Positions 33,589-42,800 are shown, numbered from the stretch's first letter. The stretch is 64,000 nt of DNA from CAADGL01 sp964643885 (GCA_964643885.1 CAZXUI010000006.1:45494-109493); one strand, 5' to 3'. A program made the numbers and translations. The notes: a model not told the origin generated them from the letters alone.

Positions 33589-34796
33589 GTGCGCCGCTGC
33601 GCGTCCGCCGAGTGGAGGTGTTTCCGCTGGCCGTGCCGATGCGGCTGGCGTTCGAGCATGCGGCGGCGACGCGCTCGACGGCCGATCCGGTGCTGGTGCG
33701 GCTTTCGGCCGAGGCGCCGTACGCGGAGCGGTGCGGCTGGGGGGAGACGCTGGCGCGGGCGTATGTGACGGGAGAGACGGCGGAGACGGTGGCGGCGGAC
33801 GTAGGGGCGATCTTCGCGCCGCGGCTGCTGGAGTTCCGGCCGGCGTCATTCGCCCAGGCGCTGGAGTTCATCGACACACTGCCGTCTGCGGCGGCGGACG
33901 GGCGGGTGATTCAGGCGGCGCGGGCGGCGGTGGAGCTGGCGCTGCTGGACCTGGCGGGGCGGGCATTCGGGCGATCGGTGCAGGAGCTGGCGGGGTGGCT
34001 GGACCTGCCGGGATTCGGGTCGGGCGGGTGTCTGCGGCGGGTGCGCTACTCGGGGATCGTCGTCGGGCGGTCGGCGGCCGGGCTCAAATTCGCGCTACGG
34101 GCACAGCGGTTCTACGGGCTGCGTGATTTCAAGCTGAAGGTTGCGGTTCCGGGCTGGGAGCAGCGGGCGGCGTGGGCGGCAGAAGTGCTGCGCGGCGGGC
34201 TGAAGGCGGGGCGTTGCACGCTGCGTGCGGATGCGAACGGGGGCTGGACGCGCGCGCAGGCGCGGACGGCGCTGCCGCTGGTTGCGGCGTGCGGCGTGAG
34301 TGCGCTGGAGCAGCCGCTGGCGGCGGGCGATGCGGAGGGGTGGGCGGAGCTGGCGGCCGCTGCCCGGGCGGCGGGGTGCGATCTGATCGCGGATGAGTCG
34401 CTGGTGACGATGGACGACGCGCTGCGGCTGGTTCAGGGCGGGGATGCGCAGGTGCTCAATATCCGGATCGCGAAGGTGGGCGGGCTGCTGCCGGCGCTGC
34501 GGATGGCGCGGATGGCGCTGGCGGCGGGGCGTGACGTGCAGCTCGGGTGTCTGGTGGGCGAGACGAGCGTGCTGAGCGCGGCCGGGGTGGCGTTCCTCAG
34601 CCTGTGTCCGCAGGTGCGCTTCGTCGAGGGGGCATTCGGGCGGTGGCTGCTGAAGCGCGACATCGCCCGGCCGGTGGTGCAGTTCGGGTTCGGCGGGCGT
34701 GTGCGCGGACCGCGCGGGGCGGGTCTGGGGGTGGAGGTGGACGGGGCTGCGGTGCGCGATCTGGCGACGGCGCCAGTCGCGCCGATTCAGTTCTAG
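33585..34796 (+). CDS. Enolase-superfamily protein, dipeptide epimerase-like
   Basis: 403 aa from ATG 33585. Capping domain ~1-135, then the (beta/alpha)7 barrel with the muconate-lactonising/epimerase signature: FKLKV (catalytic Lys pair), RADANGGW (metal Asp), EQPL (metal Glu), IADES (metal Asp) and RIAKVGG (second catalytic Lys). Two catalytic Lys on opposite faces fit L-Ala-D/L-Glu or other dipeptide epimerases and o-succinylbenzoate synthase relatives. The C-terminal VGETSVLSAAGVAFL fits too. Translation is coupled to the upstream binding-protein gene (ATGA), suggesting work on an imported peptide or muropeptide; that link is inferred. Confidence 0.85.
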   Translation: MSAPLRVRRVEVFPLAVPMRLAFEHAAATRSTADPVLVRLSAEAPYAERCGWGETLARAYVTGETAETVAADVGAIFAPRLLEFRPASFAQALEFIDTLPSAAADGRVIQAARAAVELALLDLAGRAFGRSVQELAGWLDLPGFGSGGCLRRVRYSGIVVGRSAAGLKFALRAQRFYGLRDFKLKVAVPGWEQRAAWAAEVLRGGLKAGRCTLRADANGGWTRAQARTALPLVAACGVSALEQPLAAGDAEGWAELAAAARAAGCDLIADESLVTMDDALRLVQGGDAQVLNIRIAKVGGLLPALRMARMALAAGRDVQLGCLVGETSVLSAAGVAFLSLCPQVRFVEGAFGRWLLKRDIARPVVQFGFGGRVRGPRGAGLGVEVDGAAVRDLATAPVAPIQF

Positions 34797-34845
34797 CCGC
34801 GTTGGCCGGGGTGATTGCATCACGGGTCGGGGCGCGTGGCTGGAT

Positions 34846-34923
34846 TGCACTGCTCGCAGAGCAGCGGCACCCGCCGGCCTCGATTCGGACGCTCAAGGCC
34901 GCGTGCTTGGCGCACGGGGTTCT
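34846..34923. repeat. ACTGCTCGCAG/GCGCACGGGGTTCTGA repeat, copy 2
   Basis: ACTGCTCGCAGAGCAGCGGC at one end and GTGCTTGGCGCACGGGGTTC at the other; see copy 1 at 21275. A further CACTGTTCACGCAGCGGCAC follows at 34943. Confidence 0.7.
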
Positions 34924-34974
34924 GAGGCGGGTGTCGGGACAGCACTGTTCACGCAGCGGCACCCGTGCAGCGTT

Positions 34975-35757
34975 TCAGGGCGGCCAGTCGGCCGGGTCCT
35001 GGCGGTAGAAGGCGGCGAGCTGGGCGTAGAGCTCCGGGTGAGCCTGCCGCAGGGCGGGGGCGGCTTCGAAGAAGGCTTCGGTGGCGACGGCGAAAAACTC
35101 GGCCGGGTTCTTGGCGCCGTAGGGGTCGAGGAAGGTCGGCCGGCCGGCCGAGGCCGCGGCGCGGAGCCGCTCGAACTCGGCTGCGAAGACGCGGACCCAC
35201 TGGCCGTCCTGCTCGCGCGAGGTGAGCGGCGGCGTGCCGTTGACGAGTCCGTCCATGAAGTCGAGTGCGTGGGCGAACTCGTGGATGATGACGTTTCGGC
35301 CGGCCATGCGCCAGCCGCGGGAGCGTTCGACGCTGTCCCAGGCGAGCAGGACGGGGCCGCGGTAGATGGCCTGGCCGGCGCGGTGGTCATGGACGGTGTA
35401 GACGGTGCCGTCGGGTCCGATGGTCTCGATCGTGTCGCCGAAGCTGCCGGGGTGGATGATCACCTCCGTGGCGCGGGGGTAGAGGCCGAACTCGGGCAGT
35501 TCGAGGACGAGCAGGCAGGCGTAGGCGGCGACGATCAGCTTCATTCGCTCGGTGATGTCGATCTCGCCCGCGGCCCAGAAGAGCTTCTCGGCGATGAAGC
35601 GCTGGATGAGTCGCAGGAGCGGGTCGCGCTGCGGCGGCGGAAGGCGGCGGAAGAAGGGAACGTCGCGGGCGAGCTGCGCCGGCCAGTGGGCGGGAATCTC
35701 CGGCGGCGGAGCGGGCTTGCGGCGGCGCAGCCAGCGGTCGATCAGCTTGCGAATCAC
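34975..35757 (-). CDS. mtfA: MtfA-like M90 zinc metallopeptidase
   Basis: 260 aa. Residues match MtfA (YeeI): a basic N-terminus (RKLIDRWLRRRK), VPFFRRLPPPQRDPLLRLIQ, ITERMKLIVAAYACLLVLEL, the zinc motif VIIHEFAHALDFMDG, and the distal glutamate in NPAEFFAVATEAFFE. Family members are cytosolic aminopeptidase-like enzymes linked to sugar transport through Mlc in E. coli; Mlc is not visible here. It forms the third gene of a minus-strand row with rhomboid and SDH proteases. Confidence 0.93.
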   Translation of the reverse strand: MIRKLIDRWLRRRKPAPPPEIPAHWPAQLARDVPFFRRLPPPQRDPLLRLIQRFIAEKLFWAAGEIDITERMKLIVAAYACLLVLELPEFGLYPRATEVIIHPGSFGDTIETIGPDGTVYTVHDHRAGQAIYRGPVLLAWDSVERSRGWRMAGRNVIIHEFAHALDFMDGLVNGTPPLTSREQDGQWVRVFAAEFERLRAAASAGRPTFLDPYGAKNPAEFFAVATEAFFEAAPALRQAHPELYAQLAAFYRQDPADWPP

Positions 35758-35808
35758 GTGAAGATGATAGGGTCCGCTCGCGGCCGGCGACAGGCTGGCC
35801 GCGCGGAG

Positions 35809-36639
35809 CTAACCGCTTGGGCCGCGGCGGCCGCCGCGCCAGGTGGGCAGATACTCGACGGATTGCTGCTGGCGGACGGGCTGGGGGTAGAGGCTGAGCA
35901 GTTTGACGATTTCCTCGGGCATGTTGGTGGAGACTTTGAGTCCGAGCTGTCTGGCGAACTCGAAGGTGATCGGGTGGTCGTGGGTCCAGATGCCCTCGGT
36001 GAGAGCGCGTGCGATCTTCTCGGCCTGGTCGCGCTCGTATCGGCCTTCGAGCAGTTCGAGGACGGTCTCGCGCACCTGGCGGACGGCCTTTTCCGCCTGG
36101 TCGGCGAGGATGAGGGTTTCGTCGTCGATCTTGTCGACGGGCTTTCGCTGGACGACGGTGAGGACGGAGGCGGCAGGTGACTGGCCGAGCTGGGGATCGA
36201 CGGGGCCGAGGACGGCGTGGTGGCACATGACGACTTCGTCTGCGGCGAGTGCGATGAGGGTGCCTCCGGACATGGCGTAGTAGGGCACGAAGACGGTGAC
36301 GCGGCCCTTGTAGGCGCGGATGGCGCGGGCGATCTGGGTCGAGGCGAGCACGAGGCCGCCGGGGGTGTGGAGGACGAGATCGAGTGCGACGCCGGGTGCG
36401 GTCAGGTGCAGGGCGCGCAGGATTTCCTCGGCGTCGTGGATGTTGATGTAGCGGATGAGGGGGAAGCCGAGCAGGCTCATGGTCTCCTGTCGATGGACGA
36501 GGAGGACGACGCGGGAGTTTCGTTTCTCCTCGATGCGGGCGATGAGTCGCCGGCGGGAGGCTTCCAGGAGGTGTCGCTGGAAGACGGGTTGCAGCGCGGC
36601 GAGCATGACGAAGAGCCAGAAGATGTCCATTGAACCCAT
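35809..36639 (-). CDS. SDH-family (ClpP-like) serine protease
   Basis: 276 aa from ATG 36639; ATG 36630 is possible. A single N-terminal membrane helix (IFWLFVMLAALQPVFQRHLL) is followed by a ClpP-crotonase fold: RVVLLVHRQE, DAEEILRALHLTAPGVALDL, LHTPGGLVLASTQIARAIR, the nucleophile motif YYAMSGGTLIALAADEVVM, HAVLGPVDPQLG and DHPITFEFARQLGL. This is the serine dehydrogenase proteinase family, close to SppA/NfeD membrane proteases. Only 19 nt separate it from the upstream rhomboid gene. Confidence 0.9.
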   Translation of the reverse strand: MGSMDIFWLFVMLAALQPVFQRHLLEASRRRLIARIEEKRNSRVVLLVHRQETMSLLGFPLIRYINIHDAEEILRALHLTAPGVALDLVLHTPGGLVLASTQIARAIRAYKGRVTVFVPYYAMSGGTLIALAADEVVMCHHAVLGPVDPQLGQSPAASVLTVVQRKPVDKIDDETLILADQAEKAVRQVRETVLELLEGRYERDQAEKIARALTEGIWTHDHPITFEFARQLGLKVSTNMPEEIVKLLSLYPQPVRQQQSVEYLPTWRGGRRGPSG

Positions 36640-36658
36640 TGGTGAGCGACCTCCGCCG

Positions 36659-37393
36659 TCAACCAGACCAGATACTCTCGAAGGGGAACTCGTCTCGTTC
36701 GATTCGCCGCCGCCGCGGCCGGCGCACGACAAAGAGCTGATGCAGGACGAGGCCGGCGGCGAAGCCGCCCGCGTGCGCCCAAAAGGCGATTCCGCCGACG
36801 GTATCAGGGCGGGTGAGCGAGAGGGCGCCGCTGAAGAGCTGCATCCAGAACCAGAAGGCCAGGTAGAGCACGGCCGGCAGTTCGAAAAAGAGCGGGTAGA
36901 AGAAAACCGGCACCATGACGATCAGGCGCGAGGTTGGGAACATCGCGAAATAGGCGCCCATGACGCCGGCGATGGCGCCGGAGGCGCCGACGGAGGGGAT
37001 GGGCGAATCGGGCGAGGCGAACATCTGCGTGACGCCTGCGATCACGCCGCACGTCAGGTAGAACAGCAGGAAGCGCAGCGGGCCCATGCGGTCTTCGACG
37101 TTGTCGCCGAAGATCCAGAGCGTCCACATGTTGCCGACGAAGTGCAGCCAGCCGGCGTGCAGGAACATGTGCGTGAGAAAGGGCCAGTAGGTGTGGATCG
37201 GAAAGCCGACCCACTCGGCCCAGGCGGGATTGGTGAAGCGCTTGGGGACGATGCCGAACAGGTAGAAGACCTGCTGCAAGCGGCCTTCGTCGAGCGACAG
37301 CTCGAGTGCGAAGACCAGCCCGTTGGCCAGCAGTAGCAGCCAGACAACCACAGGCAGGTTGCGGCCGGGAATCGTGTCCTGAATCGGCAACAT
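36659..37393 (-). CDS. Rhomboid family intramembrane serine protease
   Basis: 244 aa from ATG 37393 with six or seven hydrophobic helices. LPVVVWLLLLANGLVF starts helix 1; the loop HTYWPFLTHMFLHAGWLHFV and NMWTLWIFGDNVED matches the rhomboid L1 and helix-2 region; the nucleophile is in GASGAIAGVMGAYF; the catalytic His is in AFWAHAGGFAAGLVL. It cleaves substrates within the inner membrane; the C-terminus is basic (RRPRRRRIERDE). First gene of the protease row. Confidence 0.94.
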   Translation of the reverse strand: MLPIQDTIPGRNLPVVVWLLLLANGLVFALELSLDEGRLQQVFYLFGIVPKRFTNPAWAEWVGFPIHTYWPFLTHMFLHAGWLHFVGNMWTLWIFGDNVEDRMGPLRFLLFYLTCGVIAGVTQMFASPDSPIPSVGASGAIAGVMGAYFAMFPTSRLIVMVPVFFYPLFFELPAVLYLAFWFWMQLFSGALSLTRPDTVGGIAFWAHAGGFAAGLVLHQLFVVRRPRRRRIERDEFPFESIWSG

Positions 37394-37777
37394 GCGCGCC
37401 GCGTCAGTGTCAAGCAGGCTGCGGGCCGGGCGGCCGGACCGGCGGCCGCGCGGCTCGGGCCGCAGCGGGTGTGCGAGATTATAGATGGCGGCGGCGAACG
37501 GCGATGGCGGCGCTTCAGACCTGTTTTTCTCAGAATCGCGATCCCGCGGCGTCGCAGGGCGTATGGTAATAGAGCGGGCTCGCGGCGGCGCGCGGCTCGC
37601 CACGAAAGCGCTTATGAGACTATATTCAGTTGACGGTGCTCCCGGTCCGGGGTCGGACGCGGCCGAAACGCCATTGCGGCGGGCGGCTTCAAGCGGCGGC
37701 CGAGGCGATACGAAGAACCCGCTACAGCGGATGGTGCCTTCCGTGCGGAAGGACCGCTGCGCCAGCGGGAGCGCCGC
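37394..37777. other. Divergent gap between rhomboid and lipoprotein genes
   Basis: 384 bp. Around 37610-37640 the base composition drops (CTTATGAGACTATATTCAGT) and a TATATT could be a -10 box without a good -35. No repeat-family copy and no convincing gene. Confidence 0.45.
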
Positions 37778-38890
37778 ATGGGTCCGCGCATCATGACGAT
37801 TCTTCCCCTGATTCTCTTGTCGATCGTTTCGGCCGGCGGGTGCGGCGAGTTGCCGACCGAGTCGCCGGCACGGCTGGACAACTGGGTCCGCAGCGGCGCC
37901 AGCGCCGAGCCGACGGTGCTCGATCTGCTGGTGGCGGTGGAGCCGGCGTCGGGCGTCGAGCCAGGCGGGCAGAGCGGCGGGCCGGCCTCACAGCCGGAGG
38001 AGCCGCAGCAGCGCCAGCCGCGCGAGATCACGCGGGCGGTGCTGCGTGAGAACGAGGCGTTCATCAACGGCTCGATCGACCCGCCGGGGATCGCGAACAT
38101 CGTGGCGATGCTGAAGCGCGGCGGGTACGGGCGGGTGATGTTTCACCACGCGATGCGCAAGCAGCCGCGGTTCGCGGAGCTGGTGGAGGCGATCCGGGCG
38201 GAGGGGCTGGCGATCCAGCTTCACTGCTTCCCGCAGATCGCGTGGGGCGTGCCGCTGACGGATCACCGGATTCACCGTCGCAGGGACGGCAGCGCGGTGG
38301 TGATGAGCGAGCAGGCCCCGCTGTGGCAGGCGCGTTACCTGGATGAGCCCATCCGGGCGCTGGCGGCGGAGCTGGGGCGCTACCGGCCGCACGGCGTGTA
38401 CATCGACGGCGTGTATGCGGACCCGTCGTGGGCGACGGTGTTCAGCGTGCGCGAGGAAGTGACGCAGCCCGTGCTCAAGCTTCGGCGGGCGATGCCGGAG
38501 CTGAAGTTCATGCAGTGCGTCGTGGATGACTTTCCCGAGGTTCTGGCGATCGTGGAGATCGGCGGGCAGATCGACTGGCGGCGGGAGCTGAGCTATCGCG
38601 AGAACATCGATCGGGCGATTCGCTCGGCCCGCGAATGGGCTCGCAACAAGCAGCGCGGCCAGCCGCGGCAGCTCGGATGGGTGACGTTTGCGGCGGCGAG
38701 CTGGCCGGTGTTCACGCTGGAAGAGACGGAGTATTTGCGGGACAAGAGCGTGGAGCTGAACTGGCCGGTCGTGACGCAATGGGACACGCAGACGCTGTGG
38801 AACCATCCGCAGCGGGACGCGCTGCTGGAGATCATCCGTCAGGCGGGCGAGCGGCGCAATGCGCTGCCGCCGGCCGTGGACGGGGATTGA
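37778..38890 (+). CDS. Putative lipoprotein, TIM-barrel-like, unknown function
   Basis: 370 aa (or 365 from ATG 37793); GGGAG upstream. The lipobox is SAGGC in IMTILPLILLSIVSAGGCGE. After a Gly/Glu linker the protein reads like a sugar-active (beta/alpha)8 barrel: ANIVAMLKRGGYGRVMFHHA, LVEAIRAEGLAIQLHCFPQI, YRPHGVYIDGVYADPSW and WVTFAAASWPVFTLEETEYL. Asp/Glu pairs at strand ends fit hydrolases such as putative glycosidases, but I cannot name the family. Stands alone, upstream of repeat DNA. Confidence 0.6.
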   Translation: MGPRIMTILPLILLSIVSAGGCGELPTESPARLDNWVRSGASAEPTVLDLLVAVEPASGVEPGGQSGGPASQPEEPQQRQPREITRAVLRENEAFINGSIDPPGIANIVAMLKRGGYGRVMFHHAMRKQPRFAELVEAIRAEGLAIQLHCFPQIAWGVPLTDHRIHRRRDGSAVVMSEQAPLWQARYLDEPIRALAAELGRYRPHGVYIDGVYADPSWATVFSVREEVTQPVLKLRRAMPELKFMQCVVDDFPEVLAIVEIGGQIDWRRELSYRENIDRAIRSAREWARNKQRGQPRQLGWVTFAAASWPVFTLEETEYLRDKSVELNWPVVTQWDTQTLWNHPQRDALLEIIRQAGERRNALPPAVDGD

Positions 38891-38914
38891 GCCGCGCGAA
38901 TCGCCGCGCATGCA

Positions 38915-39025
38915 CCGAGCCGCGGCCGTGAGGGAGCGGGCGGATTCGACAAGCCACACCCGCGCCCACGCGCCGAGACACACACACCTGAGGACATGTA
39001 CGGGTTATCGTCACAGGTGGATGCC
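38915..39025. repeat. Mirrored intergenic element, copy B (inverted)
   Basis: In the reverse sense it repeats copy A (32575): CACCTG, CGTACATGTCCTCAGGTGTG, then a CGCTCCCTCACGGCCGCGGC end. The two copies are 6 kb apart in opposite orientation. Also in the 226-bp gap: nothing further. Confidence 0.75.
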
Positions 39026-39116
39026 ACCCACCGCTTGCGTGGAGCGCGCCGCCCCCCAACCCGCTCCGCAACCCGGCCCGCTCCCTTTCCGCAGCTCACG
39101 CGGCGCGCTGTCTGAA

Positions 39117-39986
39117 CTATCCACCCCGCGCCAGCAGAACCCGCGCGGCCTGCACCGCATTCTCCAGAAACCGACGAACCAGCTCATGTTGAGCGGCGCC
39201 CGCGGCGGCCGAGACGATCGCCCGCGCCGGCAGCACCGCGCCGACCCAGCCCTCGCGATGCCACAATCCACCGGTCGTCAACTCAGGGAAATCCGTCGCC
39301 GAGGGATAGGGCCAGGGGGTCACGTAGAAATAGGGCTCCGGATAGTGGTCGTCGCCCGGGCTGAGACCGACGCCAATCGAGCGGGCCTTCTCGGCCGAGT
39401 CGGCGGGGTCGAGCGAGATGAGCGTGGCGGTGTCGAAGTGATGCGGCCAGGTGCGCACAGGGGACGCGCCGGTCTGGTTCGCGACGAAGTCGGAGATCAG
39501 GGCCTGGGCGTTGGCGAACCAATTGGCCAGTTCACGGGCGGCGGCGGGGTCGGCCGGCCGGAGCGGCTCGCCGCGGCCGGCGGGGTGCGGCGGCATTTCG
39601 TAGTCGCGGCGTGTGGGAGTCTTGGGCGAGCTGCGCCCGGCGGCGCTTGCGGCCTGCCCGGCGAGCCACTGGAGCGCCTCATCGAGGGTGCGGTTGGCGA
39701 GGGGGAAGCGCCAGCTGTCGCCGGCCGAGCGCGTATCGAGCAGCGAGATTTCGAAGTCGCGAACGTGCAGCGCGGCGCGGAAGCGGCCGGCGATCTGCTG
39801 GCCGGCGAGGGCGTCGTGCGGGTCGAGCCACTCGAGGCTGGTGTGGCTGTCGTCGGCGGCGGGCGTGAGCCAGGCATCCGCGAGTGCGGCGATGTTCTGA
39901 GCGGCCCAGTGGGCCTGGAGCCGCGTTTCGAGCAGCGACTCAGGGGTGACCTGGCCGAGCGTTCTCCATGCGGCGCCGCGCGTCAT
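39117..39986 (-). CDS. Conserved hypothetical protein
   Basis: 289 aa from ATG 39986 with AGGACG upstream. The N-terminus resembles a Leu/Trp-rich cap (ESLLETRLQAHWAAQNIAAL); a Pro-rich middle (RRDYEMPPHPAGRGEPLRPA) leads to WFANAQALISDFVANQ, GVGLSPGDDHYPEPYFYVTP, WPYPSATDFPELTTGGLWHR and EGWVGAVLPA. The PYFYVTPWPYP phrase looks like a conserved core, but no named family or catalytic set is apparent. No signal peptide; probably cytoplasmic. Function unknown. Confidence 0.6.
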   Translation of the reverse strand: MTRGAAWRTLGQVTPESLLETRLQAHWAAQNIAALADAWLTPAADDSHTSLEWLDPHDALAGQQIAGRFRAALHVRDFEISLLDTRSAGDSWRFPLANRTLDEALQWLAGQAASAAGRSSPKTPTRRDYEMPPHPAGRGEPLRPADPAAARELANWFANAQALISDFVANQTGASPVRTWPHHFDTATLISLDPADSAEKARSIGVGLSPGDDHYPEPYFYVTPWPYPSATDFPELTTGGLWHREGWVGAVLPARAIVSAAAGAAQHELVRRFLENAVQAARVLLARGG

Positions 39987-40167
39987 CACGTCCTGCCTTT
40001 CGTTTCGGGGCCTGTGAGATGGTAGGCGCGCTGGTGGCGGCGAATGGGTGCGATGTCGATAACGAGGCCGCACGGGCGAGGACGCCCGCAGCACCCCATC
40101 TGGGCAGGCAAGATGCCCGCCCCACCAGACTGCATGTGCCGGCCGCACTTCGCCGGGCGCGGGGCGA

Positions 40168-42177
40168 TCAGCCGCCGCAGCCGGCGCCGTAGTGGCGGAA
40201 GAAGACGGCCAGGTCATCGAGATCGACGGCGCCGTCGGCGTTCAGGTCGCCGGCGCAGTCGTCGCCGGTGCAGTCGAACTCTCCGAGCAGCGCGGCCAGG
40301 TCGGCGAAGTCGACGCACAGGTCGCCGGTCAGGTCGGCCGCGAGGAACGTGCGGGCGATGTGCGCGGCCGGGCCGAACCACTGCGTAGCGAAGGCGAAGT
40401 GCCGGGCGTCGTCGGAGAGGGTTAGCGACGTCAGCGTCACGTCGGGCGTGTCGGACACCCTGTAGGTGTGCAGCAGGGCGCCGCTCTCGATGTTCCACAC
40501 GCGGACGGTTCCGTCGTCGCTTCCGGTGATCGCGAGGCGCCCATCGGCGCCGGCGGCGCCCATGCTGCCGGCCTGCGGGATCTCGAGCAGCAACCGCTGC
40601 GTCGAGACGTCCCAGACGCGGAGGACCGAATCGGCGCCGAGCGAGAGAAGCCGCCAGCCGTCGGCCAGGAACTGGAGCTGCCGGATTTCGCCGCTGTGGG
40701 CGATGAATCCGCCGAGCAGCGTCTCGCTGGGCGACCAGAGCTCGATGCGGCCGTGCGCGTTTCCGGTGGCGAGCAGAATGCCGTCCGGGTGGCCGGCGAC
40801 GGAGGTAATGGGAATAAGACCCGAACGGTAGCGAGCCAGCACTTCGCCGTCGACGGCGCTGAGCGCGAGGGCCTCCGTACCCGGTTGCGAAGCGCGGGCG
40901 GTGAGGTAGCGCGAGCCATCCGCGACGAAGCTGATGTCGGCGATGACACTGCGCGGGGGCGGCGCGCGATGGACGAGCTCGCCGGTGTGCGCGCTGAGCA
41001 CGACCGCCTCGCCGCCGGTGCCGCCCGCGGCCATCAGGTCCCCGCCTGTCGAGAACGCCACGGCTCTGCCCGCGCCCAGCAGATCGACCCGCGTCAGGGC
41101 GGTACATTCGCCCGGCGCCCACAGGACGGCCGCGGAGTAGTCGCCCGCGCACACCATTCGGCGTGCGTCCTGAAGGAGCGCCAGGTCGCGGATGACGCCG
41201 GTGGTACGAGGGTAATGCCGGAGCAACGCTCCGTCCGGCAGCCGGCGGATCTCGAGCTCGATCGCGCTGACGATCACGACCCAGCGGCCGAGGGGATCGA
41301 AGCGCATGTCGAGGGGTCGAAGCGTGGTCGAGAAGAGTAGCTTGCCGTCGGCGATTCGCCACACGCCACCGGCTGCGGTCTCACTCCCGGCCGCCACGTA
41401 TTGCCCGTCACGCGAGATGTCGATCGCGGCGTCGAAGACTTCGGGGTGCGGCGTGTCGACGGCGAGCAGCAGCTCGCCCGTGTGGGCGTCCCAAACGCGC
41501 GGACCGTCGGCGGCGCTCCAGGCTGCCACCAGGCGTCCGTCGTGAGAGATGGCTGTGGCCATCGGAATGCCCGAGAGACCTTCAAACGTGCGCACCAGTG
41601 AGACATCGTCCGTGTCCCAGAGCCGCAGCTTCGTGTCGATATCGCCGCAGAGCAGATAGCGCCCGTCCGACGAAAAGTCGAGCCCACAGGCGCCCGTCTG
41701 ATCGTTGATGACGCCAAGATCGCTGCCGTCGACGACGCTGAACAGTTCAGTGCCCCAGCTTGTCGCGACGGCGGCGACCGACCCATCCGGTGAAAGCGCC
41801 GCGGCTTCGGTCCCTCTGCCGGAGAACGAAATAACCGACGCGCCGTCCTCCGTGCGGAAGACGCTCCCGCGTCGATCAATGAAGAGCCGGCCGTCGTCAC
41901 AGAAGCGGTAGCTTTCGTTCGGAAAGAAGTGGCGACGGACGGTGCGCGTGATTCCCTCGTCCGTGAGCGGCACCCAGTGAATCCCATCCACCGTCGGCAC
42001 GATCATCGTGTCGCCGTCGGGGGTCAGGTAGACGCCACCCGATGCGAGCGAGCGGCCGGTGAAGAGCAGGTCCACTCCGTCCGCGGCCAGCGCGGGCGGC
42101 GCGGCCAGAAGCGCGCACGCCACCCATGCCGCCGGCGGCAGTGGACGCCGTGGCGGAAGCAATCCCCGTCGAAGCAT
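40168..42177 (-). CDS. Secreted WD40-repeat protein with dockerin-like C-terminus
   Basis: 669 aa from ATG 42177 (AGGAGT upstream); the open frame extends further only through repeats and the N gap. A signal peptide (AAWVACALLAAPPALAA) precedes at least a dozen WD-like blades, for example LDFSSDGRYLLCGDIDTKLR, LWDTDDVSLVRTFEGLSGIP and WDVSTQRLLLEIPQ. The end is a dockerin/EF-hand type pair: DLTGDLCVDFADLAALLGEF and DLNADGAVDLDDLAVFFRHY. Such endings are frequent on planctomycete secreted proteins. Likely an extracellular scaffold; the ligand is unknown. Confidence 0.85.
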   Translation of the reverse strand: MLRRGLLPPRRPLPPAAWVACALLAAPPALAADGVDLLFTGRSLASGGVYLTPDGDTMIVPTVDGIHWVPLTDEGITRTVRRHFFPNESYRFCDDGRLFIDRRGSVFRTEDGASVISFSGRGTEAAALSPDGSVAAVATSWGTELFSVVDGSDLGVINDQTGACGLDFSSDGRYLLCGDIDTKLRLWDTDDVSLVRTFEGLSGIPMATAISHDGRLVAAWSAADGPRVWDAHTGELLLAVDTPHPEVFDAAIDISRDGQYVAAGSETAAGGVWRIADGKLLFSTTLRPLDMRFDPLGRWVVIVSAIELEIRRLPDGALLRHYPRTTGVIRDLALLQDARRMVCAGDYSAAVLWAPGECTALTRVDLLGAGRAVAFSTGGDLMAAGGTGGEAVVLSAHTGELVHRAPPPRSVIADISFVADGSRYLTARASQPGTEALALSAVDGEVLARYRSGLIPITSVAGHPDGILLATGNAHGRIELWSPSETLLGGFIAHSGEIRQLQFLADGWRLLSLGADSVLRVWDVSTQRLLLEIPQAGSMGAAGADGRLAITGSDDGTVRVWNIESGALLHTYRVSDTPDVTLTSLTLSDDARHFAFATQWFGPAAHIARTFLAADLTGDLCVDFADLAALLGEFDCTGDDCAGDLNADGAVDLDDLAVFFRHYGAGCGG

Positions 42178-42295
42178 GACATTACTCCTGTCGTGAGAAT
42201 GAGTTATGAGTGCCGGACGGGAGAACGAGGCGCGAACGCAGCCTCCCCCGGCCGCTGTTTCACTATATCGCTGGCCCAGGTGTCCCGCCATTTCG

Positions 42296-42504
42296 CAGGA
42301 GCGCGACAGGTCGGAGCGACAGGTCGGAGACCTGTCGCCCAGTGACCGGCCGGAGGCCGGTCCCCCAAAACTCGGGGCGGTGGGCTCACGGGCAAGCTGC
42401 GCTTGCCCATGCCACCCGGCCGGTGCCGCAATATTGAGGAAGCGCGACGGGTCGGAGACCTGTCGCCCAGTGACCGGCCGGAGGCCGGTCCCCCAAAACT
42501 CGGG
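42296..42504. repeat. CCGGTC repeats left of the assembly gap
   Basis: Two copies (42296-42370 and 42440-42504) of the module with GGTCGGAGACCTGTCGCCCA and ACCGGCCGGAGGCCGGTCCC, separated by GGCAAGCTGCGCTTGCCC (42391-42408), a palindrome whose relative is at 46256. The upstream part 42178-42295 (leader of the WD40 gene) shows nothing special. Confidence 0.88.
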
Positions 42505-42604
42505 NNNNNNNNNNNNNNNNNNNNNNNNNNNNNNNNNNNNNNNNNNNNNNNNNNNNNNNNNNNNNNNNNNNNNNNNNNNNNNNNNNNNNNNNNNNNNNNN
42601 NNNN
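42505..42604. other. Assembly gap (100 N)
   Basis: Exactly 100 Ns inside the repeat block; identical repeat text stands on both sides, so the true size is unknown and further copies may be collapsed here. Confidence 0.99.
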
Positions 42605-42680
42605 AGCGCGACGGGTCGGAGACCTGTCGCCCAGTGACCGGCCGGAGGCCGGTCCCCCATGCTCAGGGCAGCGGGCGCCC
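42605..42680. repeat. CCGGTC repeat right of the assembly gap
   Basis: One further copy ending CCGGTCCCCCATGCTCAGGG, followed by GCCCCATTCTCGGGG. The remaining 120 bp to the next gene hold its leader (GGGAGA ribosome site). Confidence 0.88.
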
Positions 42681-42800
42681 CATTCTCGGGGCGAATTTCT
42701 GAGGCTCCGCCGGGGCCTTTGCGTGATCCAGCCTGAAGAGGGCCGGCGACGGGTGCGCCGGCCAAAACCGCACCAACCCGCGATTTTGGGAGATTTCGCC

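Noticed and set aside
37485..37796. 103-codon plus-strand frame before the lipoprotein gene
   Set aside because: No ribosome site, no domain and it overlaps the better-supported lipoprotein start.
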